NCBI GenBank assembly: GCA_044230205.1
Contig: JBGARN010000158.1
Coordinates: forward strand, 1-7,168
Length of the DNA stretch: 7,168 bases
Source of the DNA: JAEUTH01 sp044230205
GTDB lineage: Bacteria; Bacteroidota; Bacteroidia; AKYH767-A; OLB10
Direction: 5' to 3'
Below the pieces are notes generated by a model. That model had not been told where the DNA came from. It made no database searches and was given only the letters and a program-made list of their open reading frames with translations. The first letter of the stretch is position 1, and each line of letters starts with the position of its first letter. The position numbers were made by a program, and so were the translations under genes. This document shows, piece after piece, positions 1 to 6,359 of this stretch.

Positions 1-41
1 TTCAGGACTTACAAAAACTGATTAATGTAAACGTTAAATAA
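1..41 (+). CDS. Possible C-terminal end of a gene entering from the left
   Basis: Reading from base 3, one frame is open for twelve codons (QDLQKLINVNVK) and stops at TAA 39-41, just before the terminator at 55-88. The other two + frames stop earlier, at about 21 and 25. The peptide looks like a helical, charged protein tail, and a terminator 13 bases after the stop fits a real gene end. In many Bacteroidota the phosphatase/methyltransferase pair that follows lies next to dnaA, so a DnaA tail is possible. That is inference from recalled gene order only; twelve residues cannot identify the protein. Confidence 0.35.
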   Translation, partial: QDLQKLINVNVK

Positions 42-54
42 TAAACTCAACTTC

Positions 55-88
55 AAAAAAACCTGCAACATGTTGCAGGTTTTTTTTT
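55..88. terminator. Rho-independent terminator, perfectly palindromic, potentially bidirectional
   Basis: Bases 55-86 form a perfect 32-bp palindrome. The core is acctgcaacatgttgcaggt (61-80), flanked by a run of A on the left and a run of T continuing to 88. On the + strand this gives a GC-containing hairpin followed by a U-tract, the classic intrinsic terminator. The matching A-run means it could also act on - strand transcription. It most likely ends the gene whose possible tail is at 1-41 and insulates the phosphatase gene downstream. Confidence 0.85.
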
Positions 89-188
89 GCATAATTATTT
101 GGATGAATTGTCTGATGCCTGGTACAGTAGTAAAATTATAAAAGACCCTGTAGTAATTTTAACTACATAATTTCAAATACACTTTAGT

Positions 189-196
189 TATTTTTG
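189..196 (+). promoter_or_regulatory. Candidate Bacteroidota -7 promoter element for the phosphatase gene
   Basis: TATTTTTG matches the Bacteroidota sigma-A -7 consensus TAnnTTTG exactly and lies about 70 bases before the phosphatase start. I could not find a good TTTG-type -33 element at the expected distance, and such AT-rich octamers arise by chance in this DNA. The rest of the 89-265 gap shows no other clear structure. Confidence 0.3.
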
Positions 197-265
197 CTCA
201 TGGACAATACCCTCGTTTAAGTAATTTAATTTTATTTGCAGATTAAGTAAATCAGATAGTTAAGG

Positions 266-739
266 ATGAGAATTTTAATGGTTTGCCTTGGTAATATTTG
301 CAGGTCGCCCCTTGCCGAAGGCATTATGAGAAAAAAAAACATAGAGCATAACCTGCCCTGGACAGTGGATTCAGCAGGAACATCGGGATGGCATGCCGGT
401 GAACTTCCCGACAGCCGTACAATTCAATGCGCAAAAAATCATGACATTGATATTACAAATCAGCGCTCACGACAATTTAAGAGGTCCGATTTCAGAAATT
501 TTGACTTCATTTTTGTTATGGACGAAAGCAATTATAACGATATAATTATGCAGGCTCATACTGAAGATGAAGCAAAAAAAGTGCACCTGCTGCTTTCATT
601 TGCTGATATGATAAGGACTGAAGTGCCTGATCCATTTTATGGAGGGTTGAGCAGCTTTGAATCCGTTTTTCAATTACTGGATGATGCTTGTGATGATGTT
701 CTCGAAAAACTGGTAAACGAACAGGCTGCCATGAATTAA
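266..739 (+). CDS. Low-molecular-weight protein-tyrosine phosphatase
   Basis: Cytoplasmic phosphatase of the LMW-PTP/arsenate-reductase-like fold that hydrolyses phosphotyrosine through a cysteinyl-phosphate intermediate. The P-loop CX5R-S is complete at the very N-terminus: Cys7 (nucleophile), Asn10, Arg13, Ser14. The family SAGT motif is at 36-39, the MDESN segment at 85-89, and the general acid Asp122 sits in the DPF motif at 122-124. The length of 157 residues is normal. The ATG at 266 places Cys7 where the family expects it, so the start is secure; no Shine-Dalgarno is visible. The methyltransferase gene follows after 50 bp, probably in the same transcript. No tyrosine kinase or capsule genes are present, so a role in exopolysaccharide control cannot be claimed. 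Its substrate is unknown. An arsenate reductase is less likely given the intact PTP P-loop and DPF motif. Confidence 0.93.
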   Translation: MRILMVCLGNICRSPLAEGIMRKKNIEHNLPWTVDSAGTSGWHAGELPDSRTIQCAKNHDIDITNQRSRQFKRSDFRNFDFIFVMDESNYNDIIMQAHTEDEAKKVHLLLSFADMIRTEVPDPFYGGLSSFESVFQLLDDACDDVLEKLVNEQAAMN

Positions 740-789
740 TTGCTGAGCAAAAAGTTTAGCAAGGTTTTACCTTAACAACAAAAGCATTA

Positions 790-1500
790 ATGCAAAATGG
801 CAATCTTTATCTTATTCCATGCTGGTTAGGCGAAACCGAACTAGACTACATTTTACCAACCGGAGTCATCACTATAATTCATTCATTAAATGAGTTTATT
901 GTTGAGAATGAAAAATCAGCAAGAGCATTTTTAAAACGCTCGGGTATTCCAACTGCACAATCGCAATTGATCATTCATGAAATTAATAAACATGATGCCC
1001 ATTTTGATTATGGTGAATTTCTGAAAAACTGCCTGGCCGGAAAAAACATTGGACTACTTAGCGAAGCCGGAGTTCCTGCAGTAGCTGACCCTGGAGCTCA
1101 ACTTGTAAAAAAAGCTCACGAAAAAAATATAAAGGTTGTTCCACTTACCGGCCCGTCATCAATATTACTGGCATTAATGGCCAGCGGCATGAACGGACAA
1201 TCATTTGCATTTCATGGTTACCTGCCAAAAGAAAAAAATGAGCTTGTTCAGAAAATCAAATTGCTGGAAAAAGAATCACAGCAAAAAAATCAAACACAAA
1301 TTTTTATTGAAACGCCATACCGTAATAACCAGCTTCTGTCTGAAATTATTAAAACCTGCCATGATCAAACTTTGCTGTGCATAGCATCTGATATTACCTT
1401 AAAAGATCAATCAATTAAAACAAAGTCAATTGCATCCTGGCGCAAAACACCACCCGACCTGAATAAAAAACCTACCGTGTTTTTAATTTATAAGCACTAA
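790..1500 (+). CDS. RsmI-like SAM-dependent methyltransferase (tetrapyrrole methylase superfamily, short form)
   Basis: Member of the superfamily that contains RsmI, the enzyme that 2'-O-methylates C1402 of 16S rRNA. The N-terminus has the NLYLIP strand (5-10). FIVEN (36-40) and the following SARAFLKR helix match the RsmI segment after the first strands. The core motifs are GLLSEAGVPAVADPG (88-102), the equivalent of RsmI's SDAGTP..SDPG loop, then the SAM-pocket segment GPSSILLALMASGMNG (121-136) and FIETPYRN (172-179). At 236 residues it is shorter than RsmI (about 280), lacking the usual C-terminal extension. It matches a short form I recall as common in Bacteroidota and often annotated only as 'SAM-dependent methyltransferase'. 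The rRNA substrate is therefore inferred, and a different RNA target is possible. The ATG at 790 precedes the conserved strand directly. Its stop overlaps the stop of the convergent carbonic anhydrase gene. Confidence 0.85.
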   Translation: MQNGNLYLIPCWLGETELDYILPTGVITIIHSLNEFIVENEKSARAFLKRSGIPTAQSQLIIHEINKHDAHFDYGEFLKNCLAGKNIGLLSEAGVPAVADPGAQLVKKAHEKNIKVVPLTGPSSILLALMASGMNGQSFAFHGYLPKEKNELVQKIKLLEKESQQKNQTQIFIETPYRNNQLLSEIIKTCHDQTLLCIASDITLKDQSIKTKSIASWRKTPPDLNKKPTVFLIYKH

Positions 1501-2039
1501 TCGTTTATAAGATAGAGTTTACTGTCTTCAACTCTGAAAAGCATAGGCACCACCTGCACCTTAGGATATCTTAAACTAAGTCGTTTGGCCTCACTTGAAA
1601 CAAAATCTATTTCATTACCAATTTCGTGAACCGGTTCATAATGATAGAAATGATCTTCGGCCTCTTCAGGCGTCCATCCCGCATTTTCTACTAATCCTTT
1701 AATGAACTCACCTCGCCTGCTCATCAGGTTAACCATACCACAATTATTATGGCCTATCAAAGTAATTACATTAACACCACCAACTGCAATTGCATAGGAT
1801 ACTCGAAATTCACTGTAGCGCATATTAGCACCGCCTGTTCGGATTATAAATGCAAAATTATCTGGAATCTTCAATCGTTTACGGTTGTCCATACACATAC
1901 CTATCAGCATCTGTGCACGATCATATTTTTTTTCTACTGGTTTATCCAGGTTATGATAAAGTAATAACTCTTCAATTGGAGTGTTTTTAAATCGCTCCGG
2001 AATGTCACTGGCTTTTGCAATTGCTAAAAGTTGATTCAT
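1497..2039 (-). CDS. Small beta-class carbonic anhydrase
   Basis: Zinc enzyme that interconverts CO2 and bicarbonate, expected in the cytoplasm because there is no signal peptide. The beta-class zinc ligands are all visible: Cys49, His97 and Cys100 (IGHNNCGM at 95-102). The catalytic dyad Asp51-Arg53 lies in CMDNR. The loop normally written RNAGN reads RTGGANMR (67-74), a modest deviation. At 180 residues it belongs to the short beta-CA type, smaller than plant or E. coli Can enzymes (about 220). The start is an ATG at 2037-2039. It converges on the methyltransferase gene with a 4-bp overlap of coding regions and diverges from the lipoprotein gene. Activity is plausible since the metal and dyad residues are intact, but the altered loop leaves room for another function within the beta-CA fold. 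Confidence 0.87.
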   Translation of the reverse strand: MNQLLAIAKASDIPERFKNTPIEELLLYHNLDKPVEKKYDRAQMLIGMCMDNRKRLKIPDNFAFIIRTGGANMRYSEFRVSYAIAVGGVNVITLIGHNNCGMVNLMSRRGEFIKGLVENAGWTPEEAEDHFYHYEPVHEIGNEIDFVSSEAKRLSLRYPKVQVVPMLFRVEDSKLYLIND

Positions 2040-2093
2040 AGTAGTAATGTTTAAGGTGTTTTAATTTTTATTGCGCATTGAACAAAACATTAA

Positions 2094-2101
2094 CAAAAAT
2101 A
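2094..2101 (-). promoter_or_regulatory. Candidate -7 promoter element for the carbonic anhydrase gene
   Basis: On the - strand this reads TATTTTTG, an exact match to the Bacteroidota -7 consensus TAnnTTTG, about 55 bases before the carbonic anhydrase ATG. No good -33 element was found upstream. The same octamer occurs at 189-196, but chance occurrence in AT-rich DNA is likely enough that this remains a candidate only. No comparable site was seen on the + strand for the lipoprotein gene. Confidence 0.3.
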
Positions 2102-2202
2102 ATTCAGGTTACCTTATTACTAATTGTCGTATTAAAATTAGAACGGCAATGTAATTGATTTCTGTGATGAAAATATGTCTCTTTTAATTAATACTTACTG
2201 AA

Positions 2203-2841
2203 ATGAATTCTATAAAACTGGTTACATTATCCTTGGTCTTTATTTTGCTATGCAGTTGCAATGAAGTAGTGAAATTTGCAGACCCACAACCCATTGGCAA
2301 AAGGAACATTTCGAAATTCCCTTCAGGATTATGGGGTAGATACAAAAGCATGACTGGTAATGAAACGCTTGAGATCAATGCTACTTCAATTGTTTACGGT
2401 GAGCAGGAAGCTGCTACAATCGAAACGCAGAAAAGTGATTCATCACTTACTGTTCAGCTCAATAATAATAGCCATAGTTTATCCATAATATTGAATAATG
2501 ATTCTGTTTATGGAACATACATTATGGAAGATACCATTTTTAATATTAAGAAGGGAAACTGTTTAAGATTTTTAAAAGGAAACTACTTTTTGAATACGCA
2601 TCTTTCTGATGGCAGCTATGAAGTGCGAATGATTACACCCGGAAAGAATTCAAGCATTACTCTTTCATCAATAGAGCCTGATGAAATAGAAAACCTGAAG
2701 GCTGTTACACAGGCTGAAGAACCGGAAACTCTTAATGATTCCATAAGTTATTTATACAGACCAACAAAAAAGGAATTTAAAAAATTTGTAACAGAAATGC
2801 ATGGCTTTAGAAATAAAACCACTTTTATCAAGATAGAATAG
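2203..2841 (+). CDS. Lipoprotein of unknown function
   Basis: I do not recognise the family. The N-terminus is a clear type II signal peptide: MNSIK, a hydrophobic stretch (about 6-16), then lipobox LCSC with the lipidated Cys19, so the product should be anchored in the inner or outer membrane facing the periplasm or surface. The mature part (about 193 residues) has no further membrane segment. It alternates short hydrophobic and polar runs typical of beta strands, with many Asn, Ser and Thr residues, including LEINATSIVYG (56-66), GTYIMEDTIFNI (104-115) and LRFLKGNYFLN (121-131), followed by a charged C-terminus rich in Lys and Glu. A beta-barrel or beta-sandwich fold is a guess from this pattern. 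It stands alone between divergent and convergent neighbours. The stop lies one base from that of the LOG gene. The start is an ATG without Shine-Dalgarno; the signal peptide supports it. Confidence 0.82.
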   Translation: MNSIKLVTLSLVFILLCSCNEVVKFADPQPIGKRNISKFPSGLWGRYKSMTGNETLEINATSIVYGEQEAATIETQKSDSSLTVQLNNNSHSLSIILNNDSVYGTYIMEDTIFNIKKGNCLRFLKGNYFLNTHLSDGSYEVRMITPGKNSSITLSSIEPDEIENLKAVTQAEEPETLNDSISYLYRPTKKEFKKFVTEMHGFRNKTTFIKIE

Positions 2842-2842
2842 C

Positions 2843-3403
2843 TTATGTTTCCTGTTCGGAACTAATTTTGCTAAACCTGAAAAATAATTCTTCAATAGAA
2901 TCACCGGTTATAAAAAGTGCTTTGTTGGTATCAGAAACAAACTGCTCCCTATTCATGTAGTTAATAAGTCCAATCAGCTGATTATAATATCCATTTACAT
3001 TCAGTAGCCCAATTGGTTTACGGTGCAGGTTAAGCTGCTTCCAGGTAAGAATTTCAAAAAACTCATCCATTGAACCAAAGCCACCCGGCATTGTAATGAA
3101 AGCATCAGAACGATCGCACATAATTTGCTTGCGCTGATGCATGGTATCAACAATTATTAATTCCGTAAGACCGGTATGGCCTACTTCCTTTTGCATTAAA
3201 AAACCCGGAATTACACCGGTAACTTCACCTCCATGTTGCAATACTGAATCAGCAATTATGCCCATCAAGCCAATGTTACCGCCTCCATAAATCAAACGGA
3301 TTCTTTGTTGCGAAAGAAATGCACCCAATTCTTTTGCAGCAATTTCATATTCTGCATTCAACCCTTTACCCGACCCGCAAAAAACGGCAATTGATTTTAT
3401 CAT
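2843..3403 (-). CDS. LOG-family protein (nucleoside 5'-monophosphate phosphoribohydrolase, TIGR00730 type)
   Basis: Cytoplasmic enzyme of the family once misannotated as lysine decarboxylase. Characterised members release the free base from a nucleoside monophosphate, giving ribose 5-phosphate; plant and some bacterial members activate cytokinins this way, and others act on AMP. Visible motifs are the Rossmann-like start SIAVFCGSG (4-12), YGGGNIGLMG (39-48), the MHQRK segment (88-92) with Arg91 and Lys92, and PGGFGSMDE (106-114), the family PGGxGTxxE signature with Ser111 in place of Thr and Glu114 retained. The length of 186 residues is typical. The upstream amidotransferase gene ends only 12 bp before this ATG, so the two are probably one transcript with this gene second. 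Whether the product makes cytokinin or simply salvages purine bases cannot be told from sequence. Confidence 0.9.
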   Translation of the reverse strand: MIKSIAVFCGSGKGLNAEYEIAAKELGAFLSQQRIRLIYGGGNIGLMGIIADSVLQHGGEVTGVIPGFLMQKEVGHTGLTELIIVDTMHQRKQIMCDRSDAFITMPGGFGSMDEFFEILTWKQLNLHRKPIGLLNVNGYYNQLIGLINYMNREQFVSDTNKALFITGDSIEELFFRFSKISSEQET

Positions 3404-3415
3404 TGTTTAATTATA

Positions 3416-4138
3416 CTAAAAAACATCAGATAGTTTATTCAGCCAAAGCCGCATTCGTTCCTGGTTTTCAGTCAGCAATTCAATTTGGCTGTTGATGGCT
3501 TCCTCTGTTTGAACAAATTCCCCACCTGTCAAATCATCTCTCATATTCTGAATCATTTCCTTTAAACCCAATTGTGTAATTTCAGGATGAAACTGTATTC
3601 CTATGGTCTTTTTACCATAAATAAAAGCCTGATTTGGACATGCTGTAGAACTCATAAGCAGTGTTGCATTTTTGGGCAAATCAAAAGTTTCACCATGCCA
3701 GTGAAAAGTTGTAAAGCTTTCAGGAAAAAGACTGAACAAATCATGACTGAACAAATCATGCTGCTTTGCTGCATCATTCAATCTTACTTCAAACCAGCCA
3801 ATTTCTTTTTGTTCGTTTGGTTTAACTGGTGTGTTAAGTGCATTAGCAATTAACTGCGCTCCAAGACAGAAGCCGATTACAACTTTATTCTTTTTTATTG
3901 CTGCTTCAATAAATTTCTTTTCATCCATTAACCAGGGAAAATGCAAGATATCATTAACGCTTAATGGTCCACCTAAAACAATAAGCCAGTCGAAACTTTC
4001 TGTTGAAGGAAATACAATAGGGGTTTCATACATTTTAGTAGAAGTTAATACATGCCCCTTAGCCTGCACCCAGTAATCAATACAACCAATTCCTTCATAA
4101 GGAACATGCTGTAGATAATGAATACGAAGTTTTGCCAT
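3416..4138 (-). CDS. Class I glutamine amidotransferase-domain protein (GMP synthase GATase-like)
   Basis: Stand-alone class I amidotransferase fold of the GMP-synthase GATase-like group (COG0518 type). The catalytic triad is complete: nucleophile Cys91 in GFCLGAQ (89-95), His184 and Glu186 in QFHPE (182-186). The oxyanion-type LGGP loop is at 55-58 and the family's HWHGETFDLP segment at about 146-155. I place the start at ATG 4136-4138, giving 240 residues; a longer reading would need a TTG at 4144 and adds only two residues. Residues 127-131 and 132-136 are the same five residues (HDLFS), encoded by a perfect 15-bp tandem duplication. There is no synthetase or acceptor domain, so ammonia use is unproven. 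Related free-standing proteins include peptidase-like gamma-glutamyl hydrolases. It is first in a probable two-gene operon with the LOG gene. Confidence 0.87.
   Translation of the reverse strand: MAKLRIHYLQHVPYEGIGCIDYWVQAKGHVLTSTKMYETPIVFPSTESFDWLIVLGGPLSVNDILHFPWLMDEKKFIEAAIKKNKVVIGFCLGAQLIANALNTPVKPNEQKEIGWFEVRLNDAAKQHDLFSHDLFSLFPESFTTFHWHGETFDLPKNATLLMSSTACPNQAFIYGKKTIGIQFHPEITQLGLKEMIQNMRDDLTGGEFVQTEEAINSQIELLTENQERMRLWLNKLSDVF
3730..3759. repeat. Perfect 15-bp tandem duplication within the amidotransferase gene
   Basis: The unit gactgaacaaatcat occurs twice back to back (3730-3744 and 3745-3759) without mismatch. Being 15 bp it stays in frame on the - strand and doubles the five residues HDLFS. 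Family members normally show one D-x-LF-type segment before the HWHGETF region, so the extra copy looks like an insertion rather than an ancestral feature. Lack of divergence suggests a recent slippage event. Confidence 0.95.
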
Positions 4139-4270
4139 AACCAAACTTTTTCGAATTGAACACTTATTTTAATGGATAATTTATTTCGGAAAAAGGCGAA
4201 CTGATTTTATAGTGCTGTTTAAATTCAATTTCTTGTAAATAACGCCCGGCAATTAAAAATAAACTCACTT

Positions 4271-4314
4271 TAAAAAATTAATGGTTAATAATCGCAACAA
4301 TTATTAACCATTAA
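4271..4314 (-). terminator. Rho-independent terminator of the peptide transporter gene
   Basis: A perfect 15-bp inverted repeat (4278-4292 and 4300-4314, arms ttaatggttaataat and its complement) encloses a 7-base loop. Read on the - strand it follows the transporter stop by about 16 bases and is followed by six T residues (4277-4272). The arms hold only two G/C pairs each, so it is long but weakly paired. On the + strand no U-tract follows, so it appears one-directional. Confidence 0.75.
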
Positions 4315-4330
4315 AACTATTTTATTCAAA

Positions 4331-6118
4331 TTAATTTACTCCGTGCATCATTTTGTGTAAACGCTTATAAATTGCAACAAGCACCAATGCTCCCGATCCG
4401 CTTAAAACAATAAATACGCAAAAGAAAGTAAACAGGTCTGATATCTGCACACCCAGGAAGCTCGGAATTTTTGCAGCAACAGCCCCTGATTCGCCAGCTC
4501 CGGGAGGTATAAGCGCACTTAACGTTCCGGCAAATTTATTTGCAACTGCATTTGCAAGAAACCATGTACCCATTAGTAATGAAGACAATCTTATTGGCGC
4601 AAGTTTGCTCACCATACTAAGACCGATAGGCGACAAACATAACTCACCCATGGTGTGGACAATATAAAGTGCGAACAACCAGAACATTCCAATTTTTACC
4701 GAAGAGTCAACTCCATGAACGGCAAATGCAATGATTACATAGCCTAAGGCAACAAGACCAAGACCCATCGCCATTTTTAGCGGGGAAGAAGGCTCCATGT
4801 TAACGTTTGCCAGCTTTCCCCAAAGCATAGTAAACACAGGTGCCAGTAAAATAATTGCTAAAGGATTTACTGATTGAAACCACGATGCAGGAAATTCATC
4901 TTTATGAAAATCGTTTACGTATCCCATAAAGGTTAAGGCAATCATGGCTAATATTCCTAACCCCTGTATTGTAAATATTGTATTACGCGACCAATTAAAA
5001 AACCAGCCCAGTGCTTTTGAAAGGTAAAAGATAAGCAAAGCAGCTGCTGCAAGTATTACATACTTGCTAATATGAATAACAACCTGCCGGTTCACCTGTT
5101 CATCTGCAAACAAGGTTAGTGATGCTCCTGCTTGTTCAAAACATGCCCAAAAAAAGACAACAAAAAATGCCAGAATAAAAATTACAAATATTCTTTCCCG
5201 TTCATCCTTGGTAAGCGATTTATCAGAAAGGATAATCAATGGCATAATTATAATTGCTGAATAAATGAGGTAGGCTATTAAATCAAGATCAGCTAAGGTA
5301 TGAGCAAAGGAATTTACGTCAGCCATTGCAGCATCACCAAAAATTCCGCTGATAATTTTTTGATAATTAAGCAGTGAAAACAACAGAGCAATTGAACCAA
5401 AAATTAACCCGAAAGTTTTAAAATCCATCTTGGCTTTTGGCATACCTAAAGCTTCTCCTTCAGGTGTTACCAAATGCTTATTTTTCAATATTTCAAATGA
5501 AATAGTACTTACTGCCATTCCAATTCCTGCTGCCAGGAATCCCCATTTAAATTCAGTTGGTATATGTTGTCCGTTAGCATCAAACACTTCACCTAATCCT
5601 CCGCAAACCAATGGAGAAAAGAATGCTCCCATATTGATACCCATATAAAAAATAGTAAAGGCCCCGTCTATTCTGGAATCATTTTTAGGATACAACTGGC
5701 CAACCATTGTTGAAATATTAGGTTTAAAGAAGCCATTACCAAAAATAAGCAAGGTTAAACCAACCCACATAAATGATATGGCAGTTGCGCTAGACTCTCC
5801 GGGAACAACAGCATTCCCACTAAGAAATAAGCAAAACTGTCCAATTGCCATCATAATTCCTCCTACTAAAATACTTCTTCGGTTACCCCAGAATTTATCT
5901 GATATGTATCCTCCTAACAATGGAGTTAGATAAACCAGGCCTGTAAAACTTCCGTAAATGTTGGATGCATCGGCCTTGGTAAACAATAATGCCTTGGTCA
6001 TGTACAAAACAAAAATTGCCCGCATTCCATAGTAGCTGAAACGTTCCCACATTTCAGTAAAAAATAACAGGTACAACCCGCGCGGATGTCCTATTGAAGC
6101 ACTGTTTGTTGAATTCAT
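4331..6118 (-). CDS. POT/PTR-family proton-dependent oligopeptide symporter
   Basis: Inner-membrane major-facilitator protein that imports di- and tripeptides with protons. The first helix carries the POT signature ExxERF: Glu22, Glu25, Arg26, Phe27, with Tyr29, Tyr30 and Arg33 also in place. PTR2 signature regions are visible at GGYISDKFWGNRR (69-81) and FYMGINMGAFFSP (157-169). Lys132 (FFKPNIS) corresponds to the conserved lysine of helix 4, and Glu492 (HTMGELCLSPIG) to the helix 10 glutamate; WACFEQAGASL (324-334) and FQSVNPL (414-420) are further family segments. These are the known proton-coupling and peptide-binding residues, so the protein should be functional. At 595 residues it is longer than DtpA-type proteins (about 500); the extra length seems to lie in loops between helices in the second half. 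About fourteen hydrophobic segments can be traced. It is monocistronic, with its own terminator and a shared divergent upstream region. Confidence 0.95.
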   Translation of the reverse strand: MNSTNSASIGHPRGLYLLFFTEMWERFSYYGMRAIFVLYMTKALLFTKADASNIYGSFTGLVYLTPLLGGYISDKFWGNRRSILVGGIMMAIGQFCLFLSGNAVVPGESSATAISFMWVGLTLLIFGNGFFKPNISTMVGQLYPKNDSRIDGAFTIFYMGINMGAFFSPLVCGGLGEVFDANGQHIPTEFKWGFLAAGIGMAVSTISFEILKNKHLVTPEGEALGMPKAKMDFKTFGLIFGSIALLFSLLNYQKIISGIFGDAAMADVNSFAHTLADLDLIAYLIYSAIIIMPLIILSDKSLTKDERERIFVIFILAFFVVFFWACFEQAGASLTLFADEQVNRQVVIHISKYVILAAAALLIFYLSKALGWFFNWSRNTIFTIQGLGILAMIALTFMGYVNDFHKDEFPASWFQSVNPLAIILLAPVFTMLWGKLANVNMEPSSPLKMAMGLGLVALGYVIIAFAVHGVDSSVKIGMFWLFALYIVHTMGELCLSPIGLSMVSKLAPIRLSSLLMGTWFLANAVANKFAGTLSALIPPGAGESGAVAAKIPSFLGVQISDLFTFFCVFIVLSGSGALVLVAIYKRLHKMMHGVN

Positions 6119-6146
6119 AAATTCGTTAAGGGTTTTTAAGATTGAC

Positions 6147-6194
6147 GGCTAATGTATATAAATTTTTATGTGAGAGGCTATTGTATATAAATTT
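6147..6194. repeat. Two direct copies of a 19-bp motif upstream of the transporter gene
   Basis: ggctaatgtatataaattt (6147-6165) and ggctattgtatataaattt (6176-6194) differ at one base in 19 and are spaced 29 bp start to start. They lie 28-76 bases before the transporter ATG on its - strand, where promoter and operator sites are expected. This could be a regulator's double binding site or simply a duplicated promoter segment. Neither copy matches TAnnTTTG on the - strand. Confidence 0.8.
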
Positions 6195-6205
6195 CACAAT
6201 AACAA

Positions 6206-6217
6206 CATGATATCATG
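6206..6217. promoter_or_regulatory. 12-bp perfect palindrome, possible operator
   Basis: catgatatcatg is a perfect palindrome in the gap between the divergent transporter and cold-shock genes, just beyond the duplicated 19-bp motif. Symmetric sites of this size can bind dimeric regulators, but a 12-bp AT-rich palindrome may be chance. The rest of this 270-base gap also holds an imperfect inverted repeat at 6299-6321 (ttaacctta / taagggttaa). Confidence 0.25.
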
Positions 6218-6327
6218 CTTTAAAACCATTATTGAAAATGTTATAATTTTTAAATTGGTAAAATGGTAGTTAAGCAAAACTGAGTATGGTATTATTAATT
6301 AACCTTACAGTTAAGGGTTAAAAAACA

Positions 6328-6359
6328 CTTGTGAAGTGAAAATTTTTATTTTACGTTTG
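6328..6359 (+). promoter_or_regulatory. Candidate Bacteroidota promoter of the cold-shock gene
   Basis: TACGTTTG (6352-6359) matches the -7 consensus TAnnTTTG exactly. A TTG at 6329-6331 sits 20 bases upstream, about where the TTTG-type -33 element belongs. Transcription would begin near 6365, leaving a leader of only about 20-25 bases, much shorter than the regulatory leader of E. coli cspA. Both elements in register make this the best promoter in the window. Confidence 0.5.

Noticed and set aside
42..265. Possible replication origin next to a putative dnaA
   Set aside because: No TTATCCACA-like DnaA boxes or AT-rich repeat cluster were seen in this gap.
739..790. Small hairpins (such as aaggt-ttt-acctt) between the phosphatase and methyltransferase genes
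   Set aside because: The stems are only about five base pairs and no U-tract follows, so this is not a terminator; the two genes remain a likely operon.
1749..1964. 71-codon open frame on the + strand inside the carbonic anhydrase gene
   Set aside because: It is antisense to a gene with intact catalytic motifs, is rich in Cys, Thr and Asn as expected for a shadow frame, and resembles no family.
2184..2378. 64-codon open frame on the - strand over the lipoprotein start
   Set aside because: It lies opposite the signal peptide and early mature region of a convincing lipoprotein and has no recognisable motif.
3572..4076. Two open frames on the + strand (93 and 81 codons) over the amidotransferase
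   Set aside because: Both are antisense shadows of a gene with a complete catalytic triad; their composition is odd (Cys-, Phe- and Lys-rich) and they overlap each other.
4139..4144. TTG start two codons upstream of the amidotransferase ATG
   Set aside because: It adds only two residues, and an ATG immediately follows in frame and leads straight into the first beta strand, so the ATG is preferred.
5430..5648. 72-codon open frame on the + strand inside the transporter gene
   Set aside because: It is antisense to the POT gene and rich in Pro and Ile because it mirrors membrane-helix codons.
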